From NCBI GenBank assembly GCA_945643635.1, contig CALZFC010000066.1:1009501-1073500 (forward strand): a stretch of 64,000 nucleotides of DNA, written 5' to 3'. The position numbers and the translations under genes are program-made. The notes under the pieces were generated by a model. It had not been told where the DNA came from. It made no database searches and worked only from the letters and a program-made list of their open reading frames with translations. The DNA comes from Allodiplogaster sudhausi. Taxonomy: Eukaryota > Nematoda > Chromadorea > Rhabditida > Diplogasteridae. This document shows positions 40,445-51,904 of the stretch, piece by piece (the first letter of the stretch is position 1; every line of letters starts with the position of its first letter).

Positions 40445-41456
40445 TACTTAGTGAATATATATTTAAGATTTTCCGAGAGATATTTGTAGGTATTCAGACG
40501 CTAATATAGGTAGCTATTTTAAGACACTAGTGTATATATTGCTGATGTTAACTCACTTCAACTAGACAGCGTTCTCAAGGTTTTACCGCTGCCTTTCTAC
40601 GGATACTGATTGCAGCCCATGCTTCTTCACGATACTTTCTTGTCCCCCTACACTAATTTCCTCTTTCTTCCGTTATCTTCTCCATCGCTTCCAAGGTTGC
40701 TCTCCCTCTCTCTCGTCTCTCTCTCTTCTCTCTCTCTCTCTCTCTTCTCTCTCTCCTCTCCCGTCTCTCTCTCTCTTTCTCTCTCTCTTTCTCGCTCTTC
40801 CTCTTGTCATCATTTTAGAGCTGTCCTCTTCGTTATCTGGTATCAGCAGCAACTCGGGAATGTGGCGTGGCTCTTAGGCCATACTGGCGTTGTTGAACCG
40901 TCAGCATAATGTTAGCTCTCTTTCTCTTTCTCTCTCTCTCTCTCTCCCTCTTTCAGTTCTTCCCATTTCTAGTCTAACTTGATGCAGTGCTTGTCATCCT
41001 AGCCTCCCCTGTTCTGATCCCGGATGGAATGAATGCCCTTTCATGTCTGAATGGTGCTTGCGAGAACATCCTCGAGATTTGCCTTCCTCAAGTACTACGG
41101 TGTAGTTTTGCCTGATTCCTTTCACACAAGAGTATATAAGACATAGAAAATATGCCCTATTACTTGTAGTTTCTTTTCCTCATGTTCACCGAACTTGCTG
41201 GTATTGATTTTAATAAATACGAACTAATTAATAACCGATAAAAGCGTTGTGCAAGTGTAGACAAACATCGAAATGGCAACATCCAAAGACAGAAATTATG
41301 CAAGACAAAGGACACGACAAGAATATGCATGGGAGACGGGCAACATTTCTGCAGAATAACTTTAATTCACTACTCATCGCTCTGCTTCTATGAGTCTCTG
41401 ATTTTCTCTCTCTCTCTCGTCTCTCTCTCTTTTATCTCCCTCTGTCCTCTTACTCT
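40445..41456. other. Convergent intergenic region
   Basis: Lies between the 3' ends of the PAQR gene (plus) and the four-span membrane protein (minus). CT tracts at 40690-40800 and 40918-40956. No gene seen. Confidence 0.6.
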
Positions 41457-41881
41457 CTATTCCTCATGATGTATGCGAAGAGCAATGTTGTTGTGGGCGG
41501 GTTGCGAGAAGAAGTCCTTGTCGAGGAGGTAGTCATAAGCACCTTGAGTCTGCACTTTGGACCTGTGAGAGATTAGGAAAGATGTGAGGAAAGGAAGGCA
41601 ACTAGAATTTGTAGAAGAAGCAAGCAAAGAGAGAAGGAAGTGGAATTGAATGGGGGAGGGGAAGAAGCGAACCAGATGCAAAGGGCAGCAGAGAAGAACG
41701 CGAGCACCGCAATGTTGAAGGGCCAGATCGGGCCGAAGTCTCGCTCTATCTCGGACACTCTGCAAGGCAACCACTTATTCTTTACTCTACTCTCGCGTTA
41801 GTCACGGGTTCACAGAACATTTAAGAAATCACCTACAAGAAAAGAAAACACTATAATAATAAAGAATAAGGAAAGTGCGGG

Positions 41882-41922
<41 letters not shown>

Positions 41923-44900
41923 AAAAGGCAGAAGAAAGAAGCCTCAAGACGGTGCCGAAAGCACTGTTGGTAGCTTCGATTCCAATGGACATGGTAACGA
42001 CGGAGAGCATCGCGAGGAGGACGAGGACAGTGATCTGCAGATGCTGCATCAACAGCTTAGGCAGGAAACACGACGGCTTCTCCGCGAAGAGGCCGTAGAA
42101 CTGCAAGAGCATCTTAATCTCTCTGTCTCTCTCTCTATCTCTCTCGCTCTCTCTTTCTCTACTACTTCTCTTCCTCTCTCTCTCTCTTTCATCTTTCCAA
42201 ATCTATCTGTACTCGAGTATTCTCTGATACTCTCTCGCCTTGTCTCTCACCATGGAGAGAGTGGAGAGAGTGGAGGCTGTCCAAGCGAGTCCCGTTCCCG
42301 TCATCACAATTGCATCCATTGAATTCAGATGAACATTTAGGTCTGAGGAGTTCTTAGGATTACTTTTACAATTATGCTTTATTAATGTTGATATTCTTAT
42401 TAATTAATACCATAGTTCAAAAAGAGGATTAATTGTAGATTACATTGATAAGAAAGGGAATGCGAGAGATAATAAGAATATGGAGACAGCGGAGCAGAAA
42501 GAGAAATGAAGCTTATATTTTATGGAAATGACAGGGAGATAAGGAGAAAGAAGAAAGTAAGCTGACAAAAAGTGACGCCAAAGGCAATGAGATGCATGAT
42601 GAAATCAACGACGGCAGCAAGTACGGCTGCCCACCTGGAAAATACTGAAGTTGAAAGAATACGAGTCAATCATTATCATTAGAATCATATTGTATCAGTT
42701 TCATTAACTTTTGCTGAATATATCCTCTGCATCTAAGAATGAAGGGAAAATTAATAGACTGTGCGTGTTCTCTGGTAAAAAGCGAATGGCCAATTCCCCG
42801 CGCGGTAATGGTGAACTGGTGCAAAATTGCTAATATTTCGCGGAAATGGTCCGTTAATGGTAGGACGAGCATCGGTAAACTAGTTGATTTGCGCCATTAG
42901 CTGGCCATTACTTGGGGGCAATTAGAGATATTCACCATTCACCACATTCACCAGCATTCACCAGCATTCACCACTAGTAATATTCACCACGCTTATAGTT
43001 TTATTCACCACGCTTATAGTTTTATTCACCACGCTTATAGTTTTATTCACCACGCTTATAGCTTTACACCCAACGATTTCTTGCTATCAATTCTTTCTTT
43101 CCACTTCACCATTAATGTAACCGGTTAAATTTTATTCACCAGACAAGCATTATTAACTTATTGCACTAATTACCGGACTGCAGTAATTTACAGGTATGCT
43201 TAGCATAAATGAAAAAAGGTCGAAAATCACTCATCCTCATCATCATCAAAATCCTAGAAGTTCACAATTCCAAAAGAATTTACAGGTATGTACAGTAATT
43301 TACAGGTATGCTTAGCATAAATGAAAAAAGGTCGAAAATCACTCATCCTCATCATCATCAAAATCCTCAGAAGTTCACAATTCCAAAAGACCTACGAATC
43401 CATTCCTTGTAGAACGTAGTCAAGGAGGCTTTCAGTTTGGAAGAGAAGACAAAGTCGTGATGGGTGATGTGCGAGTGACGACCGACAACACAGGAAAATC
43501 GAACGTGCATTATCTGAAAGACAAATGAGGCATGTTTACAATATGCGTGTGGAGAAAATCGTTATTATGTACCTCGTTCCTAATCCACGACACGTCTTTC
43601 CTTCCTGATTCACATATTCGAAGGCCTCATAGTGTGCCACCACAAGATCAGAAGGAAGTCCGTAAATCTTGCGCTCTAGGGGACCATAGCACTCGGCACA
43701 CTTCTTTGGCTGATTTTGCGGCATTTCTACAACCAACTCTTTTCCTTGTCGTCAATGCCATACCGAAAGATCTAGAAGCTTAATGGAACCTGTTGCGAGC
43801 GACAGCACCATCGAGTTGTCATTCTGGTAGAAGAACAGCCTTTTTGTTATTATTAAAAAGGCGAGTGAAATATCTGAGATAATTGCATAATTATCTACAA
43901 AAAGGGCTCGCGCCACTGACTGGTCATTATCTCCTGTCATTGTAGCATCCAAGTGGTCGTTTTCGAATGACAAATCAGACAGCATCGACGACGACCTGAA
44001 TTTAAATCATATTAGCTAGCGTCTTGCATTTTCGTTACTTAAGTGACGCACATTCTTGTAGCTCGAGATGGACTAGAAAGAACATCTTCCGCCTCACGAT
44101 GCTGAGAAGGCCTATGAAACTCGACTTCATCTTCCTCTTCAACTTCAACAGTGCTGCTCATCAAGGGGTCAAAGCTATGATCTTCCATTTTTCTGCTGAA
44201 AAAATGCAGTTAAATACTAAACAAGTATTACCATTAACAATAAATTGAATCAAAACATCAGGGTGAAAGCTAGAAAGCTAGAAACTGAGAGCTTGAAAGC
44301 CTGGGTGAATAAAACTATAAGCGTGGTGAATAAAACTATAAGCGTGGTGAATAAAACTATAAGCGTGGTGAATATTACTAGTGGTGAATGCTGGTGAATG
44401 CTGGTGAATGGTGAATATCTCTAATTGCCTTACTTGGGCATTTATTGGCCATTATAAATTTGAATAGTCTTGGCTGGAATATCAGCATTCTGTAATTATA
44501 TTCATTGGTGGGATATTTGATGTGTATTTAAATGCACTGCTATCTTGCTTTGAGCTGAAGGCTTGAAAGTTGAACAACCTTGGTTGAATGGTTACTGCTG
44601 TTTTTTAATGTCGTTTGTTGATTTCAGGCTCGTTATTGAAGAGTTTGAACGGTTTTTTTTGACCGAGACGTCTAGTTATGCCGTCTGAAAGGTTTGGTCA
44701 TGGTATGATTTTAAACGATAATTATTTTTGGTTTATTCTTATATTAGTTGTTGTCTTTCAGGAGCTACATTTTACGAAGCAATATCATCGATTGGAGCAA
44801 AATGTAAGTTCTAGCTAGCTTTGGTGTAGAGTATGATGATGTGCTCCTTTTTAGGTCTCAATTTCGGCCACGCTCTTATGTCTTGTCGCTTTTGTCGATT

Positions 44901-45948
44901 AGGAGGTAATCGAGCGATAGTTTGACTGCCATCGCGGAAGAGCAACGAGCAGGTTCTTATTATTTTTTGCCATTGATAACTTATACAATATTTGTAAGCG
45001 TGAGGGTTTTCGTGTTGTATTTGTTGTAATTCCAGTGTCGTCTATTGCTGACGCTGATGTCGATGATGAGGAAGTAGAAGAGGGGCTGGAGCTCGAAGAT
45101 GATGGCCATCTCGGAGCTCGGAGATCACATTGTCTTATTAAAAACGGACAACCACTGAATTAATGTTCGGGTTTGTTGTACGTACCCTGTCTTTTAAGAC
45201 CATACTGAGACTGGAATCCCCTTCCATTTCCCTGAGGTTGTTAATACTTCCATACTAGTGTTTGTACGCTGTTTATGTAAGTTGTTAACCATGCCACTCT
45301 CTTGGCTTCGTTATCGCTCACTTTCTCGTTGCCGTTCGGTTTCTCGTTGTCTCTTCTCCTGGTGTGTTTTTTTTGCTTTGTAAATGTGAATAGTGAATAA
45401 AACCCAACTATGGCCGAAAACGGCAAGAACAAGCAGTTGTAGTGGGAAGAACAAACAAAGTCCCAGAGAGAATATTTTTGGTGTGGTTCACACCAAACTA
45501 CAGTACGCCATTTAATGGCAGGTAAATGGAACGCCTCTATGAATCGCAGAAAAAATAATTTTAGTGTGGTGCACACCACCCTACAGTACTCTATTTAATG
45601 GCTCAAAAATGTAGTGGGAAGTGCCAGTTAAGTTTGCAGTATATGCCTGTTAAAGCCACGGTATTGGAAGGTTAATGCTGAGAAATTGGTTTAATGGTTG
45701 ACTATGGCTGCATAATTGTTGAAACGCGTATCGGTAAATTACCATGTTTGCACGGTAATTCCTCGCCATTACTGAACCATTTATTTGCCATTCGCTTTTT
45801 ACCAGAGTTATAAATAACTGTTAACGAACTTATAATGCAGCATCTCGCAAGTGGCAGTTCCAAAGTAGAAAGGGTCATCGGGAGAGAAGACAAAGTTCGG
45901 CGGAATAACATCCGCCAGCTTCTCCGAGCGGCTGCCTCGCTCCCCCAT
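41457..45948 (-). CDS. Four-transmembrane protein (MARVEL-like topology)
   Basis: Exons on the minus strand: 45948-45830 (MGERGSRSEKLADVIPPNFV through CEMLHY), 42634-42567 (WAAVLAAVVDFIMHLIAFGV, TM1), 42340-42251 (MDAIVMTGTGLAWTASTLST, TM2), 42112-41943 (LLMQHLQITVLVLLAMLSVV, TM3), 41759-41673 (FGPIWPFNIAVLAFFSAALC, TM4), 41562-41457 (QTQGAYDYLLDKDFFSQPAH to the stop). Phases join throughout, giving about 215 residues with cytosolic-looking ends. The split before 41759 requires a GC donor (GAG|GCTTCT). Intron 1 contains a 3-kb mobile element whose end lies about 22 bp from the splice donor. I cannot name the family; four spans of this size resemble MARVEL or other small tetraspan proteins. 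Confidence 0.72.
43186..43392. repeat. 100-bp direct duplication inside the element
   Basis: The block from tttacaggtatgcttagcat through tcacaattccaaaaga is repeated nearly perfectly at 43188-43277 and 43303-43391, including a catcctcatcatcatcaaaa run. Confidence 0.85.
43380..44189 (-). CDS. Element-borne protein with CxxC motif, unrecognised
   Basis: Proposed minus-strand exons: 44189 to about 44053 (MEDHSFDPLMSSTVEVEEED start, acidic), about 43996-43890 (MLSDLSFENDHLDATMTGDN), about 43840-43790, 43740-43610 (MPQNQPKKCAECYGPLERKI, a CxxC element, then YGLPSDLVVAHYEAFEYVNQ) and 43515-43385 (MHVRFSCVVGRHSHITHHDF, KASLTTFYKEWIRRS). The Met start, acidic N-terminus and in-phase joins suggest a real coding unit, likely transposon-derived because it lies between the inverted repeats. 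No catalytic triad is recognised. It may be a truncated or accessory protein. Confidence 0.4.
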
Positions 45949-47454
45949 CTCCAATCAAATCTACTTCGTTACTCGAGCAGATCTTCACTTCGGCCCGATC
46001 CTATGCTAATTAGTATAATACACATTAATCTTGAAATTTACTTTGAATAAAGTGGTCTCTTTCTCTTGAACAAGTTGAACTCTCTGTGCTCACAAGCATC
46101 TTCACTCAAAAAACAGAGAAAGGAGGAGTGAACTGTCGTAAGTCAATCGATCCAGAGCCGGAGGATCCTTCGAAAAGAGTGTGCATAGACAGCAAGAGAA
46201 AGAAGTAGCAAAATTTAAGGAAAGGAGAGAGAGAGAGAGAGAGAGCATAAGAAGGTATAGAAAGGGAAAGAGAAGGAAGTGCAGATCATGGAGAGACTTA
46301 ACAAGGTGGGGATCCCAAAAAAGTCGAATGAAACGTGAATGGAAGAGAAAGCGAGAGAGATCTGGTAGGAGAGAAGAAAGTGATGGAGCCCCACGGGGCT
46401 GCCGCCACTCCTGACCCAGATCATTCGTTCCATTCATTCATGATTCGTAGAGAAAGTGCGTGAGAGAGCATGAGAGAGTATTAGAGAAAAAGAGACGAGC
46501 AGAGTCAATCATCACATAAGTGTAGAAGAAAGAGAAAGAGATATAGAGAGGGGGGGGGGGGGGTTAGAGAGAGAGATAGAAAATACGAGAAATTGATGAT
46601 AGTCTTCACTTTGGGATATCTTGTTTTTCGTTCCCTTTCCCCGGCGATATCCTCTTGAAAGTATGCAGATTAGTATTTTGGTGCAAATGAAAAACTGAGC
46701 ATTTGGTTTCTACAACATTTTTCTGGCAAATTTACATCTCGTGCTGAATGTGCCTTCTCCGAGAGAGACACAGACGGCAGAGATCACCAATCACTTGTTC
46801 CTTTCTAGCAGATCAGCATCTTCCTTTGAAAGTGACATGGCGGGTCATAAAGTGCGTGTGACAGTCTTATCTCCAGTTTCAGTGTGGGTGTTAATGTCCC
46901 TTTCTTCCTGTGAATCGGAACCGGGAGCGCCTTCTAGCCGCCTTTCAGATGAACGACCGTAAACACATTGCAAAGAAATAAAAACAATGACGGAGACAAC
47001 TGGGGATATCGGAAGCATGAATGTAAACTTTTACATAACCATGAAAAGAAGAAAAGTCGAGAAAAAGAGAATCTACTATTCCCTCCAATGCTAATCAAGC
47101 TAATGATCAATCCTTTTATGCTCCATCTAATGTATATATTGTACAGAAGAAAGATTTCCTCTCGTTTTCTCCAAATCAGCATTTTTAGCAAGAAGCCCGC
47201 CATTTATCATTCTTTCCATGCATTTATCATTCTACTTGTTTCTCAGGAACCCCGTTCAATTACCGTTTTCTTATGCAATCTCACACTTATGAAACTGAAA
47301 TAGCCGAAATGATGTTGAAAGTATGCCAGAGTGGGCCAGAAAAGGTTGTTTTATGACGGGTTGAGTCTCGGTTTGATTCCTTGAAGAAGCCACTGATATC
47401 AGAGTGGCTGCCGTCATAGCTCTTTGACAGCCTCTCTGAATGTCTTCTTATCTC
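45949..47454. other. GA-rich intergenic region
   Basis: Contains GA tracts (46224-46245, 46440-46600), a run of about 14 G at 46551-46564, and AT-rich DNA after 46600. The minus frame at 46102-46437 is Ser/Leu/Phe low complexity. No gene recognised. Confidence 0.5.
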
Positions 47455-47530
47455 TTGCCGTGCCATTTGTGAAGCACAAGCTTGTCTCACGTGGCATCTC
47501 AAAATCGTATAAATACCGAGAGTCGTTGGG
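47455..47530 (+). promoter_or_regulatory. Granulin gene promoter module (copy 1)
   Basis: CTCACGTGGCAT (E-box CACGTG at 47488-47493) followed 20 bp later by TATAAATA (47508-47515), about 107 bp before the ATG. The surroundings (catttgtgaag, gagtcgttgggaggaa) recur upstream of the second granulin gene at 54520-54605. Confidence 0.75.
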
Positions 47531-47614
47531 AGGAATCCAAGACGCCTTCTTCTTTCTCTTCCTTGGCTCTTCTGTGCATCCTAATTAATAATTCTATCTA
47601 ATTGAGCAGCAAGA

Positions 47615-48218
47615 ATGGCCCGCCTCACCGCCCTTCTCTTCCTCACCGCCACTATCTACTGCGCTGTGAGCACTTTTATTTCTTTCTAGAAATATTTAAA
47701 TCCATTTAAATGTCTACCATCATTCCTTTTTATAATGAGTAAAATGGAGAGATGAAAGAGTGTGGATTGAGCTGTCGATCGACTGCGGCGGAGGAGAGTC
47801 GTGCCCGGACGGAACGACCTGCTGCCAGATGGACTCGGGCGACTACGGCTGCTGCCCTATGCCGCAGGCCACTTGCTGCCCCGACCACGAGCACTGCTGC
47901 CCCAACGGATACTCGTCAGTCTTATCCTCTCTCTCTCTCTCTCTCTCTCTCGCTCTCCTAAAGAGTTTCGTACGTAGATTGCAACCAAACGTTGCTACCA
48001 CACTGATATCTCTTTCAGCTGCGACCCCGATGGTGCCCACTGCGACAGGCAGCAGGTTCGATTACTTGCAAAACTTTCATATATTTGGCGACCTGCTCCA
48101 AACGCAAAACATTTCGATCACGACATACATAATTTTGATAATTGCTCAGGTCGGCGGAAAACTGCTCCGCATCCCGTCCCTCAAGAAGCTCCCCTCCATC
48201 AAGCTTCCCAAGGCCTAA
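47615..48218 (+). CDS. Secreted single-domain granulin
   Basis: A small cysteine-rich growth-factor-like peptide. Exons: 47615-47665 (signal peptide MARLTALLFLTATIYCA), 47772-47914 (the granulin core: CGGGESCPDGTTCC, DYGCCPMPQATCCPDHEHCC), 48019-48055 (CDPDGAHCDRQQ), 48150-48218 (VGGKLLRIPSLKKLPSIKLP tail). The consensus CxxxxxxCPxxTTCC, GCCPxPxAxCCxDxxHCCPxG and a final CxxxxxxC are all met, so the domain is complete with 12 cysteines. The second intron opens with a CT tract. The mature peptide is about 80 residues. Paralogous to the gene at 54695, with which it shares exon structure, phases, tail motif and promoter. Confidence 0.93.
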
Positions 48219-48980
48219 ATCGTCTTCCCGAATAATAACGCCTACTTTTTAAAAGCGTTTTTTTAAATCGTGAAATGTACAGTAGGTGATAAAATAATAA
48301 GACCTATCCGTGACACCTGCAAAGAAAAAGAATGATGTGGACGTAGGGGGATATCGATACGGAGCCATACGAGGCCGAGTGGAAGGAAATTAGAATAAAT
48401 GTATGAGGAAGACAGTCAAACGTTTGTAGCGAACACTATTGATGTTGGTATTTAATAGAATCGAGTTAACGATGTTCATGTGGTAAAGGTTGGTGAAAAA
48501 ACATCTTGCGCTTTAAACTAAAAGTCGTCTGTCACCCTAGCATTGAAATGATGATGCATTTTGTTTCGCTCTGCGAAGAAGATGTTTCTGTTATGATCAG
48601 ATTGCCTGCGTTTTTTTTTGTCTATTTTCAAGATTTTTTTTTACGCAATTAATACATAACTTTACAGGATCTCATATTGATATGTAATTTGCCTGAAAAC
48701 GCTTTCTGCAGCAAAATATTCCACTTTTCGGCTTTCCATCTTCCTTTATGACTTCCTCGTTCAAACTAACAGATTAATCAATTCTGAACCTCCAGTTCCT
48801 CATTAACACAAGCTAAATAGAGTATCTGCCGCTTGACTGAGCGGAAAGAGTACGGTTCGGGAGCCAGGAACTGCTGGCAGAAGGACTCAGGCGACTGCGG
48901 ATGCAACCACATGCCCGCTCGACCAAGTTCGTTGCTGCCGCAACGGACATATGTCAGAATTCTCAGTTACTCTTCAGCTG

Positions 48981-49013
<33 letters not shown>

Positions 49014-49376
49014 CTCAATCTTTCTCTCTCGTTCATGCCTCATGCTCCATTCATCTTATGTAGTACGTTAAAAAAGAACAAAAAGACTCTAATCTGATTG
49101 CCTGTAGACCTCATCCTATTTCGGGACCGTGTCGGAATCGCAACGACCACAATAGCCATACGTGTTAAAATGGGCATTTGAGAAACGTACTTCTAGCAAT
49201 GGACAATTGAGCAACGGAGCCGAATCGCAACAGATAGCCGGCCATTTCAGCAGCAAGTCAAAAGAGCGCCAATGGAATAGAGCAAAGGTGCAAACGAGCG
49301 ATAAGGAAACAGAGCTATGCGACAAATGAGCAACCGGTCAATATTTGTGGTAGGGGTCTATGAGGCCCAATGGGTC
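48219..49376. other. Spacer with granulin relic and transposon flank
   Basis: AT-rich 3' region of granulin copy 1, then the relic. From about 49100 there are repeats of ttgagcaacgg and gggtctatgag[g/a]cccaatgg, which continue into the end of the adjacent transposon ORF. Confidence 0.5.
48838..48960 (+). pseudogene. Granulin exon 2 relic
   Basis: Nucleotide similarity to 47780-47960: ctgctggcagaaggactcag, gcgactgcggatgc, gctgccgcaacggacatatg and even the intron start gtcag followed by a CT tract (48980-49030). Frame and many cysteines are lost, and neither a signal exon nor a tail exon is present. It is a partial duplicate of the neighbouring gene. Confidence 0.75.
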
Positions 49377-51671
49377 TCAACTGCGACATTTGAGCAACGG
49401 GACAATTGAGCAACGGTTCGAATTCCTTTTCACTTGTATAGGGTCTATGAGACCCAATGGCAGTAATATAGTGTTTTTCTGGTCGATGGCGAAGAAGAGG
49501 GCGACAAAGAAGCGAACTTCCTCCTCGTACGCAGTGATGTCATCTTCAGAGAGCATTTCGCTCTTGTAGAAACGACCCAACTTATGAAGTCTCCCGCACG
49601 CCTCAGTCACTTTCTCTACCCTTTCTGACAAGAATGAAGGAACCAAATTTGTATCAAGAACATCGAACAATGGAGAAATAGCACATAGCGCTCCACGGCA
49701 TTGGTTTCCAGTCAGTTTCTTCAGAATGCCACGCTTGGGAACTCCACTGGCATGCATTTTTTCCCTGAACTCGTTTTTGAATCTATCAGACCAAATTTCG
49801 CGGGCAGAATTGGACAACTTTTCAGCTCTGTCTACTTTCGATGTGGCAGATGACAGGTGTCGCTCGCTTTCACTTCTGTATGCGGCAATCTGAGAATGGA
49901 ATGGCGGGGAATTAGAGCAGTTATCGCAATGTTTCCACGATGATGCATTCTGAATGTTAGCCATTGCACAAGAAATGTGGAAGGAACGGCTGCATAACAT
50001 GCAAGACACCATTTCAGACGCGCATTCATCGAATGAACCACACTTCAGCAAGCACCAAATTGCCTTACAGTCAGAAAGGACGCGTCTACGCTTTTCGCTC
50101 CTTGCCGGAGAGGAACAGTTACATTCACCATCAATGTGCAGAGAACGGACGCGAGACAAAGATTCAAGGTACTTCTTATCTCTCTCATACTGCTCACGAT
50201 CATTTTTCGCGCTAGTAAGTCTTTTCTCCAACAATGTCAACAATTTCGGCCAATCATTGACATGGGTGACTTCATCTTGGTCGGTGTGCCCAGCTTCCCA
50301 CAGTAACCACGAAAGCCAACAGGACTCGGCAAATTCGAGCAAATGACCTCCTAGCCCAAGTGTGATGTGCAAGAAGGGAATCGCCAAGTGGTCTAGTTCA
50401 AGATCGTGAACTGGCTCACCGCAGGATGCGCTGGACAGTTGGGAGAGCTCAGCCAAATCATTTTTCGAAGGGGTTCTTTTAATCTGGCTTAACACGTGGC
50501 CGTGACATTCCGCGTAGAGCTTCAGGCGTTCTAATGTGCGCAACTCACCCCGGATAATACCCCCATTCGTTTCCCACCTAGCCTCACACATGTAGCAGAA
50601 TGACTTGCTGCTACACCCTGCCAGTCCGCACAAGAGTCGCATTCCCTTAATATCAGCAGCCAAGAACCATCGAAGTCTCTTTGTAATGCCAAATTCTTGT
50701 CGGGCTGTGATGGCCGAGCACGCGAGAAAGAGAGAACGGAAAGCCTTATGAACGTTCTGATAGTTCTCATCTGCACAGAAATAGTCTAGAGCAAAGTGTG
50801 AATATGGAGAATTGGCGAGAAGTGCATCTATGCGGGTGATCGTGAGTTTGCAGATACCGGCGCCAGTATCCAAACTTAGGCCATACCAGGATTCTCCTTC
50901 AAACTCTTCTGGCAGCTGCTTGAGAGATTCTTTGCAAAGAGTGCGCGAAATCCTTTCTAGAAGAGCAGGAATATCCCGGGCAAGACAAACTGGAACTGTC
51001 TGCTTCACTTTACTAATTTCTAGTTCCATCATCTCAACAGAGTAGAGCTTACCTATTTCAGCTACCAACTTCTTCTCTGACGCGCGCAATCCATTTATCG
51101 ATGAGACTAGAACACCTTTCGAGCGCAACAACTCGCAGACAGCGGATAGTTCCCTCCACGTAAGAAAATTTTGCTTAAGGAAATGCAACTGCTCTGCATG
51201 CGACCAAGCAACGCATGGCGCGCTAGAAGTACCAGGAAGGACTCCGAGTTCTTGAGAGACGCGCCCAAGGAAATCAGCTGCAGCGGCAGGGGTGGGCGAA
51301 ACGCCTATCTGCGCGGTTATGGCGGATGCAACGTGCCGAGACACTTCTTTGACACGACTTGCAAGATGGTACGCCGTGAGGGTGCTGGCTGGCTTTCTAA
51401 ACTGCGTCACACGCACGGAATGTGGAGGCGGAGGTGTAGGATTCTTTCTCATCTGCTTCAGAATTTCATCTTTCTCGTGAACACTGCTTCTAAGACTCTG
51501 TACAGTGGCTTCTAGGTTCCTATTCTTGGTGGCAGAAGTGCGGGCATTCCTATTTAAATCCGTAATCACGCGAAGCAGTTCCCTACTTCTCTCAGACTGT
51601 CTAACACATCCCTCACAGCCAGACCTAACGAGCCCCAGGTCACCAACTCCTACTTCATAAATAAGCTCCAT
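49377..51671 (-). CDS. 764-aa transposon-type protein with PHD-like finger
   Basis: One uninterrupted exon, unlike the neighbouring genes. The N-terminus has a coiled-coil-like stretch (RVITDLNRNARTSATKNRN). Central motifs: SLDTGAGICKLTITR, LDYFCADENYQNVHKAF, FLAADIKGMRLLCGLAGCSS followed by FCYMCEA, and ELDHLAIPFLHITLGLGGHL. This order (acidic D-G-G-like site, D-K plus CxxC, D-H-aliphatic-H) matches a class of proteins repeated in cnidarian, nematode and other invertebrate genomes and usually regarded as transposase-derived. The C-terminus has a Cys/His cluster (CLLKC, CMLCSRSFHISC, W-x3-CDNC) that reads as a PHD-type finger. No frameshift is visible. About 110-bp repeats lie upstream and short direct repeats at the stop. 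Whether it is an active element or a domesticated gene cannot be told. Confidence 0.7.
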   Translation of the reverse strand: MELIYEVGVGDLGLVRSGCEGCVRQSERSRELLRVITDLNRNARTSATKNRNLEATVQSLRSSVHEKDEILKQMRKNPTPPPPHSVRVTQFRKPASTLTAYHLASRVKEVSRHVASAITAQIGVSPTPAAAADFLGRVSQELGVLPGTSSAPCVAWSHAEQLHFLKQNFLTWRELSAVCELLRSKGVLVSSINGLRASEKKLVAEIGKLYSVEMMELEISKVKQTVPVCLARDIPALLERISRTLCKESLKQLPEEFEGESWYGLSLDTGAGICKLTITRIDALLANSPYSHFALDYFCADENYQNVHKAFRSLFLACSAITARQEFGITKRLRWFLAADIKGMRLLCGLAGCSSKSFCYMCEARWETNGGIIRGELRTLERLKLYAECHGHVLSQIKRTPSKNDLAELSQLSSASCGEPVHDLELDHLAIPFLHITLGLGGHLLEFAESCWLSWLLWEAGHTDQDEVTHVNDWPKLLTLLEKRLTSAKNDREQYERDKKYLESLSRVRSLHIDGECNCSSPARSEKRRRVLSDCKAIWCLLKCGSFDECASEMVSCMLCSRSFHISCAMANIQNASSWKHCDNCSNSPPFHSQIAAYRSESERHLSSATSKVDRAEKLSNSAREIWSDRFKNEFREKMHASGVPKRGILKKLTGNQCRGALCAISPLFDVLDTNLVPSFLSERVEKVTEACGRLHKLGRFYKSEMLSEDDITAYEEEVRFFVALFFAIDQKNTILLPLGLIDPIQVKRNSNRCSIVPLLKCRS

Positions 51672-51904
51672 TCCAACAACTTGAGCTGCTAGGAAAGCGC
51701 GCGCGAATTACTGACCGCTGTCGCTGTTCATCTCGTGCGGAGGATAGCGTTGGTGTGGTGCGGAGTAAGAAGAGAGCGCAGCGATTGACGGTAGAGCAGA
51801 GTGAGACTTCACGTGCGAGCTCACCTGCAACAACAACAAGGAGCTTGAGAGGCCGATTTAATTGAAGCAAGGAGTTTGAACAAGGAGTAGCAAGGAGTAC
51901 ACAC

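Larger units (their letters stand above)
42769..45807. mobile_element. 3.0-kb terminal-inverted-repeat element in an intron
   Basis: The ends are inverted copies of CTCTGGTAAAAAGCGAATGGC (42769-42789 and 45787-45807). A second inverted pair lies further in: cattcaccagcattcaccac with gcttatagttttattcacca repeats at about 42930-43070, reversed at about 44300-44420 (gtgaataaaactataagcgt). Both end regions are rich in ggtaatggtgaa-type words. It carries a small minus-strand gene. It sits in the first intron of the four-span protein gene. No clear target duplication is visible. Confidence 0.75.
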
